Shown here piece after piece: positions 25,083-33,986 of a DNA stretch of 64,000 nucleotides; positions within the stretch are counted from its first letter, which is position 1; every line of letters starts with the position of its first letter. The stretch comes from Actinomycetales bacterium SN12 (GTDB lineage Bacteria > Actinomycetota > Actinomycetes > Actinomycetales > Microbacteriaceae). The notes under the pieces are model-generated. The model ran no database searches. It was not told the origin of the DNA and worked only from the letters and a program-made list of their open reading frames with translations. The position numbers and the translations under genes are program-made. The DNA is taken from positions 310,001 through 374,000 of the forward strand of contig PJCV01000002.1 of NCBI GenBank assembly GCA_002837415.1, given 5' to 3'.

Positions 25083-26330
25083 TCAGCGCCGACGGCTGCG
25101 CTGCACCCAGATGACCAGATCGACGATCGCGTCGACGATCATCAGCGCACCGAGTCCCCGCACAGCACCTGACCGCGTCCGCGTTGCGGCGATACCCGCG
25201 GTGAGCTCGGCGACGCCGATGGCCGCGCCGAGCGTCGGCCGCTCGCGCAGGAACCGGGCTGCTCTCGCAAGGGGACGCTCGCGCCGCGTCAGAGCGGTGA
25301 CCTCGGTGATGCCGCCGACGGCGAGGTCAGCCACCGTACGCGGCCAGCCTCGCGCACTGAAGCGACGTCCGGCCGCATCACCGTCGATCCCTGCTGTGAC
25401 CAGCGTCGCCGGCACGCCGAACGCCGCGACGAAGGTGCGAATGCGTTCGGTCTCGCCGACCGTCCCGCCGAGCGCCTCCGGAGCGCATGCCTGCGTCGCC
25501 GCCTCGATGTCGAGCGCATCGCCCAGACGCAGTCCGCGCAGCTCGTCGCCGGCCCCGTCGGCCTCGAGCAGCATGCGACGGTAGACCTCCGCGCTCTCGG
25601 GCACCGCGATGGCTTCGAGATCGAGCACCGGCTCTGTGAACCGCTGGATGTTCGGCCAGAACATCCCCGTGCATCCGCCGGCGGTCACCTCGACCCACAC
25701 CTCACCGTGCTGAGGCAGGTTCACCTCGATGATCGGCTCGTCGGCGCTGCCACTCGACACGGCCCCGTGGCTCTGCCCGGTGGCGTAGCAGTACAGCGAC
25801 CAGGTGCCGGCCTCGACGTAGTCGACATCAACGCCGGTCAGCTGCGCGGTGATCCGCGCGCCCCAGGGACCACGCCGGGAGAACTCCGCGACCCGGACCG
25901 GCTCCACGGCGAAGCCGTCATCGTCGCCGCTGTCCGGCATCCCGAACCCGCCGAGATCCTCCGATGCAGCGGCAGGATCGTCGAGCTGCTCGAAGGCGGC
26001 GCCGAACTCCTCGTCGAGCTCCTGGTCGACCTCCTCGAGCGCGTCGTCCGACGCTCCGAGGTGCAGGGTGAGGCCGGCTTTCTCGAAGATCTGCTGCAGC
26101 GCGATCGCGTTCAGGTCGAACCGCAGGCGGTCGTCGGTGCCGAGAGCCACCACGTCGCCGCTCTCGGTGACGGGTATCAGATAGACCGCCTCGTCGCCGT
26201 CGAAGCCGCGTGAGGCCGCGAGCACCCGCTCGCTCCGCAGCAGATCCGAGGCGACCGCGGTCGGGTCATCACCTGCCGGGGACTCGACCGAGGCGTAGCT
26301 GACGTGGAACGCGATCTGCTCTTCTGACAC
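25083..26330 (-). CDS. uncharacterised 415-residue actinobacterial protein
   Basis: No known family is recognised. The N-terminal 150 residues are acidic, including a Glu/Asp-rich stretch near residues 95-145. The middle (150-230) is beta-rich with GTWSLYCYATGQSHG and GGCTGMFWPNIQRFT. The C-terminal part (from about 300) looks like a small helical region with RTVADLAVGGITEVTALTRR and weakly hydrophobic helices ending in basic residues (VIWVQRSRRR). The GTG start is fixed by a TAGCCT box exactly six bases upstream. It follows the DUF6264 gene and may be co-transcribed with it. Confidence 0.7.
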   Translation of the reverse strand: MSEEQIAFHVSYASVESPAGDDPTAVASDLLRSERVLAASRGFDGDEAVYLIPVTESGDVVALGTDDRLRFDLNAIALQQIFEKAGLTLHLGASDDALEEVDQELDEEFGAAFEQLDDPAAASEDLGGFGMPDSGDDDGFAVEPVRVAEFSRRGPWGARITAQLTGVDVDYVEAGTWSLYCYATGQSHGAVSSGSADEPIIEVNLPQHGEVWVEVTAGGCTGMFWPNIQRFTEPVLDLEAIAVPESAEVYRRMLLEADGAGDELRGLRLGDALDIEAATQACAPEALGGTVGETERIRTFVAAFGVPATLVTAGIDGDAAGRRFSARGWPRTVADLAVGGITEVTALTRRERPLARAARFLRERPTLGAAIGVAELTAGIAATRTRSGAVRGLGALMIVDAIVDLVIWVQRSRRR

Positions 26331-26336
26331 CCCTCG

Positions 26337-26342
26337 AGGCTA
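26337..26342 (-). promoter_or_regulatory. -10 box, leaderless promoter of the 415-residue gene
   Basis: Minus-strand TAGCCT, six bases, GTG. The TAG of this box is also the stop codon of the upstream DUF6264 gene. Confidence 0.45.
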
Positions 26343-26885
26343 CCCGGCAGGTGTGGAGAGCATGCCCGCGACGAAAGCCGGGTCGCTGAACATCACCACC
26401 GAGATGCACGCCGAGACGAGCGACATCGTGATGACGAAGCCGACGAGCGGGATCCACCAGGCCGGCCTGCTGCGCTTGAGCTGCCGGAACGACAGCCAGG
26501 CGGTCACCGCGTAGCCGGCGAGCAGAATCACCACGGCGATCACACCCCAGGTGCGCGCAGCGGCGTAGTTCGTGAATTCGCCGTCGAGCCCGAGCATCTT
26601 CATCGACTCGCTCAGCGTCGACGCCATGTTCACGAACTGCGGGATCGATGAGAGGACGTTCACCAGACCCAGGCCCAGCAGCACGAGCGTGACGAGACGT
26701 CCGACGGGCTGGGCCGGCGCTCCTCCGAGAGCGGGCCGAACGGGTCGGCTCGGGGCCGCCTGCCTTGCCGGAGAAGGAGATGAAGCGGATGCCGCCGGCT
26801 CGGCGCTCAGCGGAGGCAGACCCGCGCGCGCACGCTGCTCTTCAGGAGAGGCATATTCGCCGTATTGCGGCCGATCGACGCTCAT
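26340..26885 (-). CDS. DUF6264 family membrane protein
   Basis: A 181-residue protein. A proline/alanine/serine-rich cytoplasmic N-terminus (about 60 residues, starting MSVDRPQYGEYASPEEQRAR) leads into three to four transmembrane segments (about 64-82, 112-132, 142-165). The RPQYGEYA motif and domain order match the DUF6264 group of Micrococcales; function unknown. The ATG at 26885 lies six bases after a TACCGT box. Confidence 0.75.
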   Translation of the reverse strand: MSVDRPQYGEYASPEEQRARAGLPPLSAEPAASASSPSPARQAAPSRPVRPALGGAPAQPVGRLVTLVLLGLGLVNVLSSIPQFVNMASTLSESMKMLGLDGEFTNYAAARTWGVIAVVILLAGYAVTAWLSFRQLKRSRPAWWIPLVGFVITMSLVSACISVVMFSDPAFVAGMLSTPAG

Positions 26886-26891
26886 GATCCC

Positions 26892-26897
26892 ACGGTA
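26892..26897 (-). promoter_or_regulatory. -10 box, leaderless promoter of the DUF6264 gene
   Basis: Minus-strand TACCGT followed by six bases and the ATG at 26885. Confidence 0.5.
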
Positions 26898-26922
26898 CCC
26901 GCCGCGTCTGGGGTGCGGCGGG

Positions 26923-27999
26923 TCAGCGCGAGACCCGCCCGCCGAGAGCGCGCTCGTCGCGCTTTCCCGAGCTGTCCTGTCGCAGCTCCTTCGGCAGCGA
27001 GAACATGAGGTCCTCTTCTGCGGTGCGCACCTCTTCGACGTCGGCGTAGCCGGCTTCGTCGAGTGCCTCCAGAACCTCGCGCACGAGCACCTCGGGCACC
27101 GAGGCACCGCTGGTCACACCGATCGTGCGGACTCCGTCGAGCCACTCCTGACGCACCTCGTCCGCGTAGTCCACGCGATAGGCGGCCTTCGCACCGTACT
27201 CGAGGGCGACCTCGACCAGACGCACGCTGTTCGAGGAGTTCGCCGAGCCGACCACGATGACCAGGTCGGAGTCGCTCGCGATCTTCTTGATGGCGACCTG
27301 GCGGTTCTGCGTGGCGTAGCAGATGTCATCCGAGGGCGGGTTCTGCAGCTCGGGGAAGCGAGTGCGCAGTCGGTTCACCGTCTCCATCGTCTCGTCGACC
27401 GAGAGGGTGGTCTGCGAGAGCCAGACGACCTTGTTCGGATCCTTCACGACAACGGTGTCGGCCTCGTCGGGCGAGTTCACGATCGTCACGCGTTCGGGCG
27501 CGTGACCAGCAGTGCCCTCGACCTCTTCGTGACCCTCGTGGCCGATGAGCAGGATCTCGAAGTCGTCGCGCGCGAAGCGCACGGCTTCGCGGTGAACCTT
27601 GGTGACCAGCGGGCAGGTGGCGTCGATGGCGTGCAGACCGCGGTCTGCGGCGCCCTGCACGACGGCCGGCGAGACGCCGTGCGCGCTGAAGACGATGTGT
27701 GCGCCCTCGGGCACCTCGTCGACCTCCTCGACGAAGATCGCGCCCTTCTGCTCGAGCTCGGTGACGACGTGGATGTTGTGCACGATCTGCTTGCGCACAT
27801 ACACCGGGGCGCCGTAGCGCTCGAGTGCCTTCTCGACGGCGACGACGGCGCGGTCGACGCCCGCGCAGTAGCCGCGCGGGGCGGCCAGGAGCACGCGCTT
27901 CTCGCCGTCGACCGGACGGTTCTCGAGGCGGGCACGCTCGACGGCGCGACGACGGGTCGGGATGTGCGGCAGGGGCAGCGAGACAGTGGTTGAGCTCAC
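26923..27999 (-). CDS. ispH: 4-hydroxy-3-methylbut-2-enyl diphosphate reductase IspH
   Basis: Last step of the MEP pathway, making IPP and DMAPP. The 358-residue product has the three iron-sulfur cysteines in [11 protein letters not shown] (Cys45), [11 protein letters not shown] (Cys129) and [10 protein letters not shown] (Cys227), plus HNIHVV and SAHGVSP. It has an N-terminal extension of about 35 residues and a charged C-terminal tail. The GTG start is fixed by a TAGACT box six bases upstream. Divergent from xseA. Confidence 0.96.
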   Translation of the reverse strand: MSSTTVSLPLPHIPTRRRAVERARLENRPVDGEKRVLLAAPRGYCAGVDRAVVAVEKALERYGAPVYVRKQIVHNIHVVTELEQKGAIFVEEVDEVPEGAHIVFSAHGVSPAVVQGAADRGLHAIDATCPLVTKVHREAVRFARDDFEILLIGHEGHEEVEGTAGHAPERVTIVNSPDEADTVVVKDPNKVVWLSQTTLSVDETMETVNRLRTRFPELQNPPSDDICYATQNRQVAIKKIASDSDLVIVVGSANSSNSVRLVEVALEYGAKAAYRVDYADEVRQEWLDGVRTIGVTSGASVPEVLVREVLEALDEAGYADVEEVRTAEEDLMFSLPKELRQDSSGKRDERALGGRVSR

Positions 28000-28005
28000 T
28001 CCCCC

Positions 28006-28011
28006 AGTCTA
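28006..28011 (-). promoter_or_regulatory. -10 box, leaderless promoter of ispH
   Basis: Minus-strand TAGACT, six bases, GTG at 27999. Confidence 0.55.
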
Positions 28012-28095
28012 CCGATGCCACCTGTTCACTGGCCGGGAGCGGGCGTTCCCCGCGCAGCTCCGACGGCCCACGGTCGCCGCGTCGGCGGCATCCGG

Positions 28096-28101
28096 AAGAA
28101 T
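28096..28101 (+). promoter_or_regulatory. -10-like box, leaderless promoter of xseA
   Basis: AAGAAT, then GGTCGG, then the GTG at 28108; the context is shared with the ankyrin gene start. Confidence 0.4.
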
Positions 28102-28107
28102 GGTCGG

Positions 28108-29385
28108 GTGACCGTCTTCGAAGCAACAGCGATCCCCGGCGAGCCGCCGCCCACCGACTCGGTCGCACCGCGCGACTCGACGCCCGCGGCGCCGACGTCG
28201 GTCGCGCGCCTGAACGGCACCATCCGCGACTTCATCGCCCGCTGGAACACCGTCTGGGTCGAGGGTGAGATCACCTCGTGGAACCTGCGCGGCGGCAACG
28301 TCTTCGCGCGCCTGAAGGACACGCGCTCGGACGCGCAGATCTCGATCCGCGTCTGGTCGAGCGTGCGCCCCCGCATTCCCGCCGACCTCGCCGTGGGCGA
28401 CCACGTCGTGGCGGCCGTGAAAGCCGACTACTTCGTCAAGGGCGGCGACTTCAGCTTCATCGTCTCGGCGATGAAGCACGTGGGCCTGGGCGACCAGCTC
28501 GAGAAGCTCGAGAAGCTGCGTGTGCAGCTGCGTCAGGAGGGTCTGTTCGACCCGTCGCGCAAGAAGAGCCTGCCGTTCCTGCCGCACTGCATCGGGCTGA
28601 TCACCGGTGAGCGGTCGGATGCTGAGAAGGACGTGCACCGCAACGCCGAGCTGCGCTGGCCGCAGGTGCACTTCCGCACCGAGCACGTCGCCGTGCAGGG
28701 TGACCGGTGCGTCCCCGAGGTGCTCGCGGCCCTGCAGCGTCTGGATTCCGATCCCGACGTCGACGTGATCATCATCGCCCGCGGCGGCGGCGACCCGCAG
28801 ACCCTCCTGGGCTTCAGCGACGAGCGGCTCGTACGGGCGGTGGCCGCGGCATCCACTCCGGTCGTCAGCGCGATCGGGCATGAGAACGACCACCCGCTGC
28901 TCGATGACGTCGCCGATCTGCGTGCGTCGACGCCGACGGATGCCGCGAAGCGGGTCGTTCCGGATGTCGGTGAGCAGCGCGCGATCGTCGCGCAGCTGCG
29001 CGCCAGGGCCACCACACGCCTGACTCAGCGCATCTCGCACGACATCGCGCAGCTCGAGCAGCTGCGCTCGCGTCCGGTGCTGCGCTCGCCCGATCCGATC
29101 ATCGACGACCGCGCCCAGGAAGTCTGGCTGCTGGCATCCCGCGGCCGCGACACCGTCACCAGGGCGCTGGATGCCGCCCACCGGTCCACCGCGGAGCTGC
29201 GGGCCTCGCTGCGCGCCCTCTCCCCTGCCGCCACACTGGCTCGCGGCTACGCCATCGCGCACCTCGACGACGGACGCATTCTCAGCGACGCGGCCGATGC
29301 TCCCGCGGGCACGGCGATGACCGTGACGGTCGACCGCGGATCGGTCCGCGCCGTGTCGGAGGGGCGGACCGCGGAAGCAGGCTGA
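28108..29385 (+). CDS. xseA: exodeoxyribonuclease VII large subunit
   Basis: A 425-residue subunit of the single-strand-specific exonuclease VII. An N-terminal OB-fold (WVEGEITSWNLRGGNVFARL, about residues 50-130) is followed by the catalytic domain with GLITGERSDAEKDV, IIIARGGGDPQTLLGF and PVVSAIGHENDHPLLD, then a coiled-coil and a C-terminal ARGYAI segment. It is the first gene of a run to fumC; xseB follows after 43 bases with its own promoter-like box. Confidence 0.95.
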   Translation: MTVFEATAIPGEPPPTDSVAPRDSTPAAPTSVARLNGTIRDFIARWNTVWVEGEITSWNLRGGNVFARLKDTRSDAQISIRVWSSVRPRIPADLAVGDHVVAAVKADYFVKGGDFSFIVSAMKHVGLGDQLEKLEKLRVQLRQEGLFDPSRKKSLPFLPHCIGLITGERSDAEKDVHRNAELRWPQVHFRTEHVAVQGDRCVPEVLAALQRLDSDPDVDVIIIARGGGDPQTLLGFSDERLVRAVAAASTPVVSAIGHENDHPLLDDVADLRASTPTDAAKRVVPDVGEQRAIVAQLRARATTRLTQRISHDIAQLEQLRSRPVLRSPDPIIDDRAQEVWLLASRGRDTVTRALDAAHRSTAELRASLRALSPAATLARGYAIAHLDDGRILSDAADAPAGTAMTVTVDRGSVRAVSEGRTAEAG

Positions 29386-29416
29386 GCAGCGGGATCGGCG
29401 ATGTCCGACACGCCGG

Positions 29417-29422
29417 TAGGAT
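29417..29422 (+). promoter_or_regulatory. -10 box, leaderless promoter of xseB
   Basis: TAGGAT, six bases (GGGGGC), then the GTG at 29429. Confidence 0.5.
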
Positions 29423-29428
29423 GGGGGC

Positions 29429-29659
29429 GTGACTGCCCCCAACGACTCCCCTGTCGAAGAACTGTCGTTCGAGGCCGCACGCGACGAGCTCGTGCGCGTG
29501 GTCGCGGAGCTCGAGCAGGGCTCGCCCACACTCGAGCACTCCCTTGCTCTCTGGGAGCGCGGTGAGGCGCTGGCCGCCCGCTGCGAGGAGTGGCTGCTGG
29601 GCGCGAAGCGCCGTCTCGATGCGGCCCGTGACGCGGCATCCAATGGAGCAGCGGAATGA
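29429..29659 (+). CDS. xseB: exodeoxyribonuclease VII small subunit
   Basis: A 76-residue helical protein with the family pattern [20 protein letters not shown] and [15 protein letters not shown], which wraps around the XseA coiled coils. Its stop overlaps the ATG of the DUF4245 gene (ATGA). Confidence 0.93.
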   Translation: MTAPNDSPVEELSFEAARDELVRVVAELEQGSPTLEHSLALWERGEALAARCEEWLLGAKRRLDAARDAASNGAAE

Positions 29660-30297
29660 GCCGGGAACCGCGCGTCGTCGCAGGTCTCGGGCGACCCGAG
29701 ACCGCCCAGGAGACCGCCGATCGCAAAGCGGCGGCCAGCAAGGTCTACCGCTCGAGCCAGACGTTCCGCAACCTCATCGCGGCGCTGATCGTGACGGTCG
29801 CCGTCGTCGCGATCGTCGTGCTCGGAGTGCCGCGCGGCGAGGTTCCCGACCGCCCCGCCATCGACGTCGCCACGATCGCCGCAGACGTCGAGACGTCGAT
29901 GCAGCGGCCCGCACTGGTCGTCGAGGCCGACGACTACTGGCGGGTCAACGAAGCCGCCCTCTCGGGCGGCAGCACACGGGTGTGGACGATCACTCTCGCC
30001 CCTGCCGCCGATGACGAGCGCGGGTTCGTCCGCGTCGCACAGGCCTTCGCAGCCGATGTCGGCTGGGCGCCGCAGGTGCTCGACGGCATGGCCCCGAACG
30101 GCACCACGACGATCGACGGTCGCGAATGGGACGAGTTCGATCTGCGAGGCCGCGGCGCCGCGAACATCTCCTATGCCATCGGAACCCAGGCCGGTCCCGA
30201 TTACATCCTGCTGTACGGCTCGCAGTCGCCCGAGGCGACCGCCGAGCTGGCAGAGACCCTGTCCGCACAGATCGACGACCTTGAGGAGGCCGAATGA
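29656..30297 (+). CDS. DUF4245 family membrane-anchored protein
   Basis: A 213-residue protein. A cytoplasmic N-terminus (about 40 residues with [14 protein letters not shown]) precedes one transmembrane helix (about 41-58, [20 protein letters not shown]), then an extracytoplasmic beta-rich domain with [19 protein letters not shown] and [11 protein letters not shown]. Function unknown. It is coupled by ATGA overlaps both to xseB before it and to the carbonic anhydrase after it. Confidence 0.87.
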   Translation: MSREPRVVAGLGRPETAQETADRKAAASKVYRSSQTFRNLIAALIVTVAVVAIVVLGVPRGEVPDRPAIDVATIAADVETSMQRPALVVEADDYWRVNEAALSGGSTRVWTITLAPAADDERGFVRVAQAFAADVGWAPQVLDGMAPNGTTTIDGREWDEFDLRGRGAANISYAIGTQAGPDYILLYGSQSPEATAELAETLSAQIDDLEEAE

Positions 30298-30968
30298 CCG
30301 CAACGCTCACCCCCGCTGAGGCATGGCGGGAGATGCTCGACGGCAACAGGCGATTCGTCGCCGGCACGCCCGCGCACCCGCACCAGGACGTCTCCAAGCG
30401 CCATGAGCTGGCCGACGGTCAGGCACCGATCGCGACGCTGTTCGGATGCTCGGATTCGCGCCTCGCCGCGGAGATCATCTTCGACAAGGGCCTGGGCGAC
30501 CTGTTCGTCGTCCGCAACGCGGGGCAGGTGATCGGCGAGTCGATCGTCGCGAGCCTGGAGTACGCCGTCGGCATCCTGAACGTCCCGCTGATCGTCGTTC
30601 TCGCGCACGACTCGTGCGGAGCGGTGCGCGCGGCCATCGACGGCACCGCGATCGACTCGGCTCCGCTCCCGGCCGGCATCTGGAAGCTCATCGCGCCGAT
30701 CGTCCCCGCAGCGCGAAAGGTGCTCGCCGAGACCGGCGGCACGACGCCCGGAGACATCGACGCCGAGCTGGTCGGCCGCGAGCACCTGCGCAACACCGTC
30801 GCAGACCTGCTGCATTCGTCCGAGATGATCAGCAACGCCGTCGCCGACGGCCGCCTGGGCATCGTCGGCGCCAACTACCGTCTCGCAGAGGGCACCGCGG
30901 TGCCCGTCGTCACTGTGGGCATCGACACCGAGGGCTTCGTCCTCGCTTCCGAGGAGGGATCGGCATGA
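30294..30968 (+). CDS. beta-class carbonic anhydrase
   Basis: Interconverts CO2 and bicarbonate. The 224-residue product contains the zinc and catalytic residues in [12 protein letters not shown] (Cys52, Asp54, Arg56) and [11 protein letters not shown] (His105, Cys108), with LFVVRNAGQ between them. It sits in an overlapping operon ending with fumC; bicarbonate supply would also serve the PEP carboxylase encoded elsewhere in this window. Confidence 0.95.
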   Translation: MTATLTPAEAWREMLDGNRRFVAGTPAHPHQDVSKRHELADGQAPIATLFGCSDSRLAAEIIFDKGLGDLFVVRNAGQVIGESIVASLEYAVGILNVPLIVVLAHDSCGAVRAAIDGTAIDSAPLPAGIWKLIAPIVPAARKVLAETGGTTPGDIDAELVGREHLRNTVADLLHSSEMISNAVADGRLGIVGANYRLAEGTAVPVVTVGIDTEGFVLASEEGSA

Positions 30969-32359
30969 CCGACATCGAGTACCGCATCGAGCACGACACC
31001 ATGGGTGAGGTGCGCGTGCCCGCGAAGGCGCTGTACAGCGCGCAGACCCAGCGCGCGGTGGAGAACTTCCCCATCTCGGGCAAGGGTCTCGAGTCCACCC
31101 AGATCGCCGCTCTCGCGCGCATCAAGAAGGCCGCCGCGCTCGCCAACAAGGAGCTCGGCACGCTCGACGGAGCGATCGCCGACGCGATCGCCCAGGCCGC
31201 CGACGAGGTGGCATCCGGCAAGCATGACGGCGAATTCCCCGTCGACACCTACCAGACGGGCTCCGGCACGTCGTCGAACATGAACATGAACGAGGTGCTG
31301 GCGAACCTGGCATCCGGAATCCTCGGCTCGGCCGTGCACCCGAACGACCACGTGAACGCGTCGCAGTCGTCGAACGACGTCTTCCCGACGTCGGTGCACA
31401 TCGCCGTCACCCAGGCGCTCATCGACACGCTCATCCCCTCGCTCGACCACCTCGCCGTCGCCCTCGAGGCGAAGGCCGAGCTGTGGAAGGACGCCGTGAA
31501 GTCGGGCCGCACCCACCTCATGGACGCGACCCCGGTGACGCTGGGCCAGGAGTTCGGCGGCTACGCGCGCCAGATCCGCCTCGGGATCGAGCGCGTGCAG
31601 TCCGCCCTCCCCCGCGTGGCGGAGGTGCCCCTCGGCGGAACCGCCGTGGGCACCGGCATCAACACCCCGCTCGGCTTCCCGCAGAAGGTCATCGAGCTGC
31701 TCGCAGCCGAGACCGAGCTGCCGATCACCGAGGCGAAGGATCACTTCGAGGCGCAGGCCAACCGCGACGGACTCGTCGAGACCTCGGGCGCGCTGCGCAC
31801 CATCGCCGTGTCGCTGACGAAGATCAACAACGACCTGCGCTGGATGGGGTCGGGCCCGAACACGGGTCTCGGCGAACTGCACATCCCCGACCTGCAGCCC
31901 GGATCGTCGATCATGCCGGGCAAGGTCAACCCGGTCGTCCCCGAGGCCGTGCTCATGGTGTGCGCGCGCGTGATCGGCAACGACGCGACCGTGGCCTGGG
32001 CCGGAGCATCGGGCTCGTTCGAGCTGAACGTCGCCATCCCGGTGATGGGCACCGCGCTGCTCGAGTCGATCCGTCTGCTCTCGAACGCCGTGCGCGTTCT
32101 GGCCGACAAGACCATCGACGGCCTTGAGGCGAACGTCGAGCGCGCCGCCGCCTTCGCCGGCATGAGCCCGTCGATCGTCACGCCGCTGAACAAGGTCATC
32201 GGCTACGAGGCTGCGGCGAAGATCGCCAAGCACGCGGTCGCCAAGGGCATCACAGTGCGCGACGCGGTCATCGACCTCGGCTACGTCGAGCGCGGTGAGA
32301 TCTCGGAGGAGGAGCTCGACGCGAAGCTCGACCTTCTGTCGATGACGCACGCCGGCTGA
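30965..32359 (+). CDS. fumC: class II fumarate hydratase FumC
   Basis: TCA-cycle enzyme interconverting fumarate and malate. The 464-residue product shows [44 protein letters not shown] and the superfamily signature [11 protein letters not shown] near residue 315. The ATG overlaps the stop of the carbonic anhydrase gene. A long hairpin follows 25 bases after the stop. Confidence 0.96.
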   Translation: MTDIEYRIEHDTMGEVRVPAKALYSAQTQRAVENFPISGKGLESTQIAALARIKKAAALANKELGTLDGAIADAIAQAADEVASGKHDGEFPVDTYQTGSGTSSNMNMNEVLANLASGILGSAVHPNDHVNASQSSNDVFPTSVHIAVTQALIDTLIPSLDHLAVALEAKAELWKDAVKSGRTHLMDATPVTLGQEFGGYARQIRLGIERVQSALPRVAEVPLGGTAVGTGINTPLGFPQKVIELLAAETELPITEAKDHFEAQANRDGLVETSGALRTIAVSLTKINNDLRWMGSGPNTGLGELHIPDLQPGSSIMPGKVNPVVPEAVLMVCARVIGNDATVAWAGASGSFELNVAIPVMGTALLESIRLLSNAVRVLADKTIDGLEANVERAAAFAGMSPSIVTPLNKVIGYEAAAKIAKHAVAKGITVRDAVIDLGYVERGEISEEELDAKLDLLSMTHAG

Positions 32360-32384
32360 GCTTCCGGGCGCCTTTGCGCGCCTT

Positions 32385-32451
32385 TGCACAGATTTCCCCG
32401 TTCTGCACACGGATCCGCACGATTCGTGTGCAGAGCGGGGATTTCTGTGCA
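32385..32451. repeat. 67-base hairpin element after fumC
   Basis: Two 31-base arms pair with four differences (two of them wobble-compatible) around a CGCAC loop. The core reads TGCACAGA...TCTGCACACG. It is far longer than needed for termination and lacks a T tract, so it is either an unusually long terminator or a copy of a dispersed palindromic repeat. Confidence 0.75.
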
Positions 32452-32539
32452 TGGACGTCTATGCACACCTCGAACCCATCCGGAACTTGTCCCCAGTTCC
32501 TGGGACTAGGCACCGTCAGGTCCCTCCGCAGTCGCCACA

Positions 32540-33385
32540 GTGGATGCCATGCTCTCGGCTTCCGACACCATCCACCGCCTCGGCGGCGTCGCTCGAGGCG
32601 CGCACCTCCTGACGCTCGGGTTCGATCGTCGTCACCTCTCTGCCTCTGTGGCACGGGGTGAGATCCGACGGGTGCGACCAGGCGTCTTCAGTACGAACAC
32701 TCTCTCTGGCGAAGTCCACACCGCAATCACCCACGGCGGCGCTCTCACCTGCGTGAGTGCTCTGCGTCTGAAGGGGGTCTGGACGCTCTCCGAGTCCGAA
32801 GCGGTCCACGTCTGGATGGGCCCGGGACGCCATGCTCGCGCGCACGAAAGATGCCGTTGCGTCAACCACTACCAGCAGGGACGCCCGCCGCTGGGCACCG
32901 CTTCTCTCGTCACGGCACTGCTTCACTTTCGTCAATGCGAAAGCGATGAGGCGTTCTTCGCGGCCTTCGAGTCGGCTTGGCGCAAAGGGCTGCTGTCCCG
33001 AGCGCAGCGCAATCAGGTCCGCGCCGGACTGCCTCGGGGTGCGCGGTGGCTGGTCGACCTCGCGAGACCGGATGCCGACAGCGGCCTGGAATCGCTGCTA
33101 CGGCTACGGCTTCACATCCTCGGCGTTCGCCTGGAGCGCCAGGTCACCATCTTCGGCGTCGGGCGCGTCGACTTCGTGGTCGACGGTCGCCTCATCATCG
33201 AAGCAGACGGCAAGGAGAACCACGACGGACCCAGCAAGCGGCACAAGGATCTGGTTCGGGATGCCGCGGCTTCCGCGCTCGGGTATGAGACCCTGCACTT
33301 CGACTACGCACAGATCATCTACGACTGGGCTACGGTGCAGCGGTCCATCCTCGCCGCGCTGCAGCGAACGGCTCAGCGAGCGTGA
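32540..33385 (+). CDS. AbiEi-type antitoxin domain fused to a DUF559 endonuclease-like domain
   Basis: A 281-residue protein. Residues 1-60 resemble the winged-helix 'type IV antitoxin AbiEi' domain (GGVARGAHLLTLGFDRRHLSASVARGEI, split here, followed by RRVRPGVFS). The C-terminal 100 residues are DUF559, a Vsr/restriction-endonuclease-like fold, with VDFVVDGRLIIEADGKENHD holding the acidic and lysine residues expected of that active site. No AbiEii toxin gene is adjacent. The start may be 32540 or the ATG at 32549. Orphan genes of this type are common in Microbacteriaceae; function unproven. Confidence 0.8.
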   Translation: MDAMLSASDTIHRLGGVARGAHLLTLGFDRRHLSASVARGEIRRVRPGVFSTNTLSGEVHTAITHGGALTCVSALRLKGVWTLSESEAVHVWMGPGRHARAHERCRCVNHYQQGRPPLGTASLVTALLHFRQCESDEAFFAAFESAWRKGLLSRAQRNQVRAGLPRGARWLVDLARPDADSGLESLLRLRLHILGVRLERQVTIFGVGRVDFVVDGRLIIEADGKENHDGPSKRHKDLVRDAAASALGYETLHFDYAQIIYDWATVQRSILAALQRTAQRA

Positions 33386-33428
33386 CGCCGGCTGTGGATA
33401 ACTTCCCCGACGTTTCAACGATCCGGGT

Positions 33429-33434
33429 TACCGT
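33429..33434 (+). promoter_or_regulatory. -10 box, leaderless promoter of the lipoprotein gene
   Basis: TACCGT, six bases (GGTGCG), then the GTG at 33441. Confidence 0.5.
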
Positions 33435-33440
33435 GGTGCG

Positions 33441-33986
33441 GTGACGATGACGACCACACTCGTGCGCACCGGCTCGGCCCTCGCCGCCGCCGGCCTGCTG
33501 ATCGGGGTGCTGCCGGCTTGCACCCCTGATGAGCCGACTCCGAAGCCCACGAAGACCGCCGCCTTCGTCACGGATGATGAGGCGTTTGCCGCGGCAGAGG
33601 AAACCTATCGGGCGTATGTCGATGCGGTGAACGCCTCCGACTTAGATCGTCCAGAGTCTTTCAAGCCTGTCTACGATTTCTTGACGGGAAAGGCCCTAGC
33701 GGTTGAAAGGGAAAGCGTCAGCAAGTACCAAGCAGCGAACATCATTCGAGAGGGCGATACCAGGTTCGATCGCTTCACTCCGGTCGCCGCCAGCGGGGAG
33801 ACCATCACTGCCAACCTCTGTATCGACGTCAGCGCGGTGCAGCTTACCTATCCTGACGGATCTTCCGCTCTACCCCCCGATCGGCTGACACGTGATTCGC
33901 GCGAGGTTACGTTTGTGTCCGGCGGCTCCCCCACGGGGCTTTCAATATCCGAGTACGACAACCCGGAAGGCGACTTCTCGTGTTGA
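33441..33986 (+). CDS. secreted lipoprotein, function unknown
   Basis: A 181-residue lipoprotein. The signal peptide ends in the lipobox VLPAC (Cys27), followed by a Pro/Thr-rich linker TPDEPTPKPTKT. The mature domain (AFAAAEETYRAYVDAVNASDL...) looks like a small NTF2-like or cystatin-like fold of the kind found in actinobacterial lipoproteins; no named family is certain. From about 33590 to 33970 third-position GC drops, and a rare TTA leucine codon occurs at 33642. The stop overlaps the next gene's GTG, so the two are coupled. Confidence 0.7.
   Translation: MTMTTTLVRTGSALAAAGLLIGVLPACTPDEPTPKPTKTAAFVTDDEAFAAAEETYRAYVDAVNASDLDRPESFKPVYDFLTGKALAVERESVSKYQAANIIREGDTRFDRFTPVAASGETITANLCIDVSAVQLTYPDGSSALPPDRLTRDSREVTFVSGGSPTGLSISEYDNPEGDFSC

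Noticed and set aside
28009-30303. A 764-codon minus-strand frame opposite xseA-xseB-DUF4245
   Set aside because: It is the mirror of strongly supported plus-strand genes and has no family motif.
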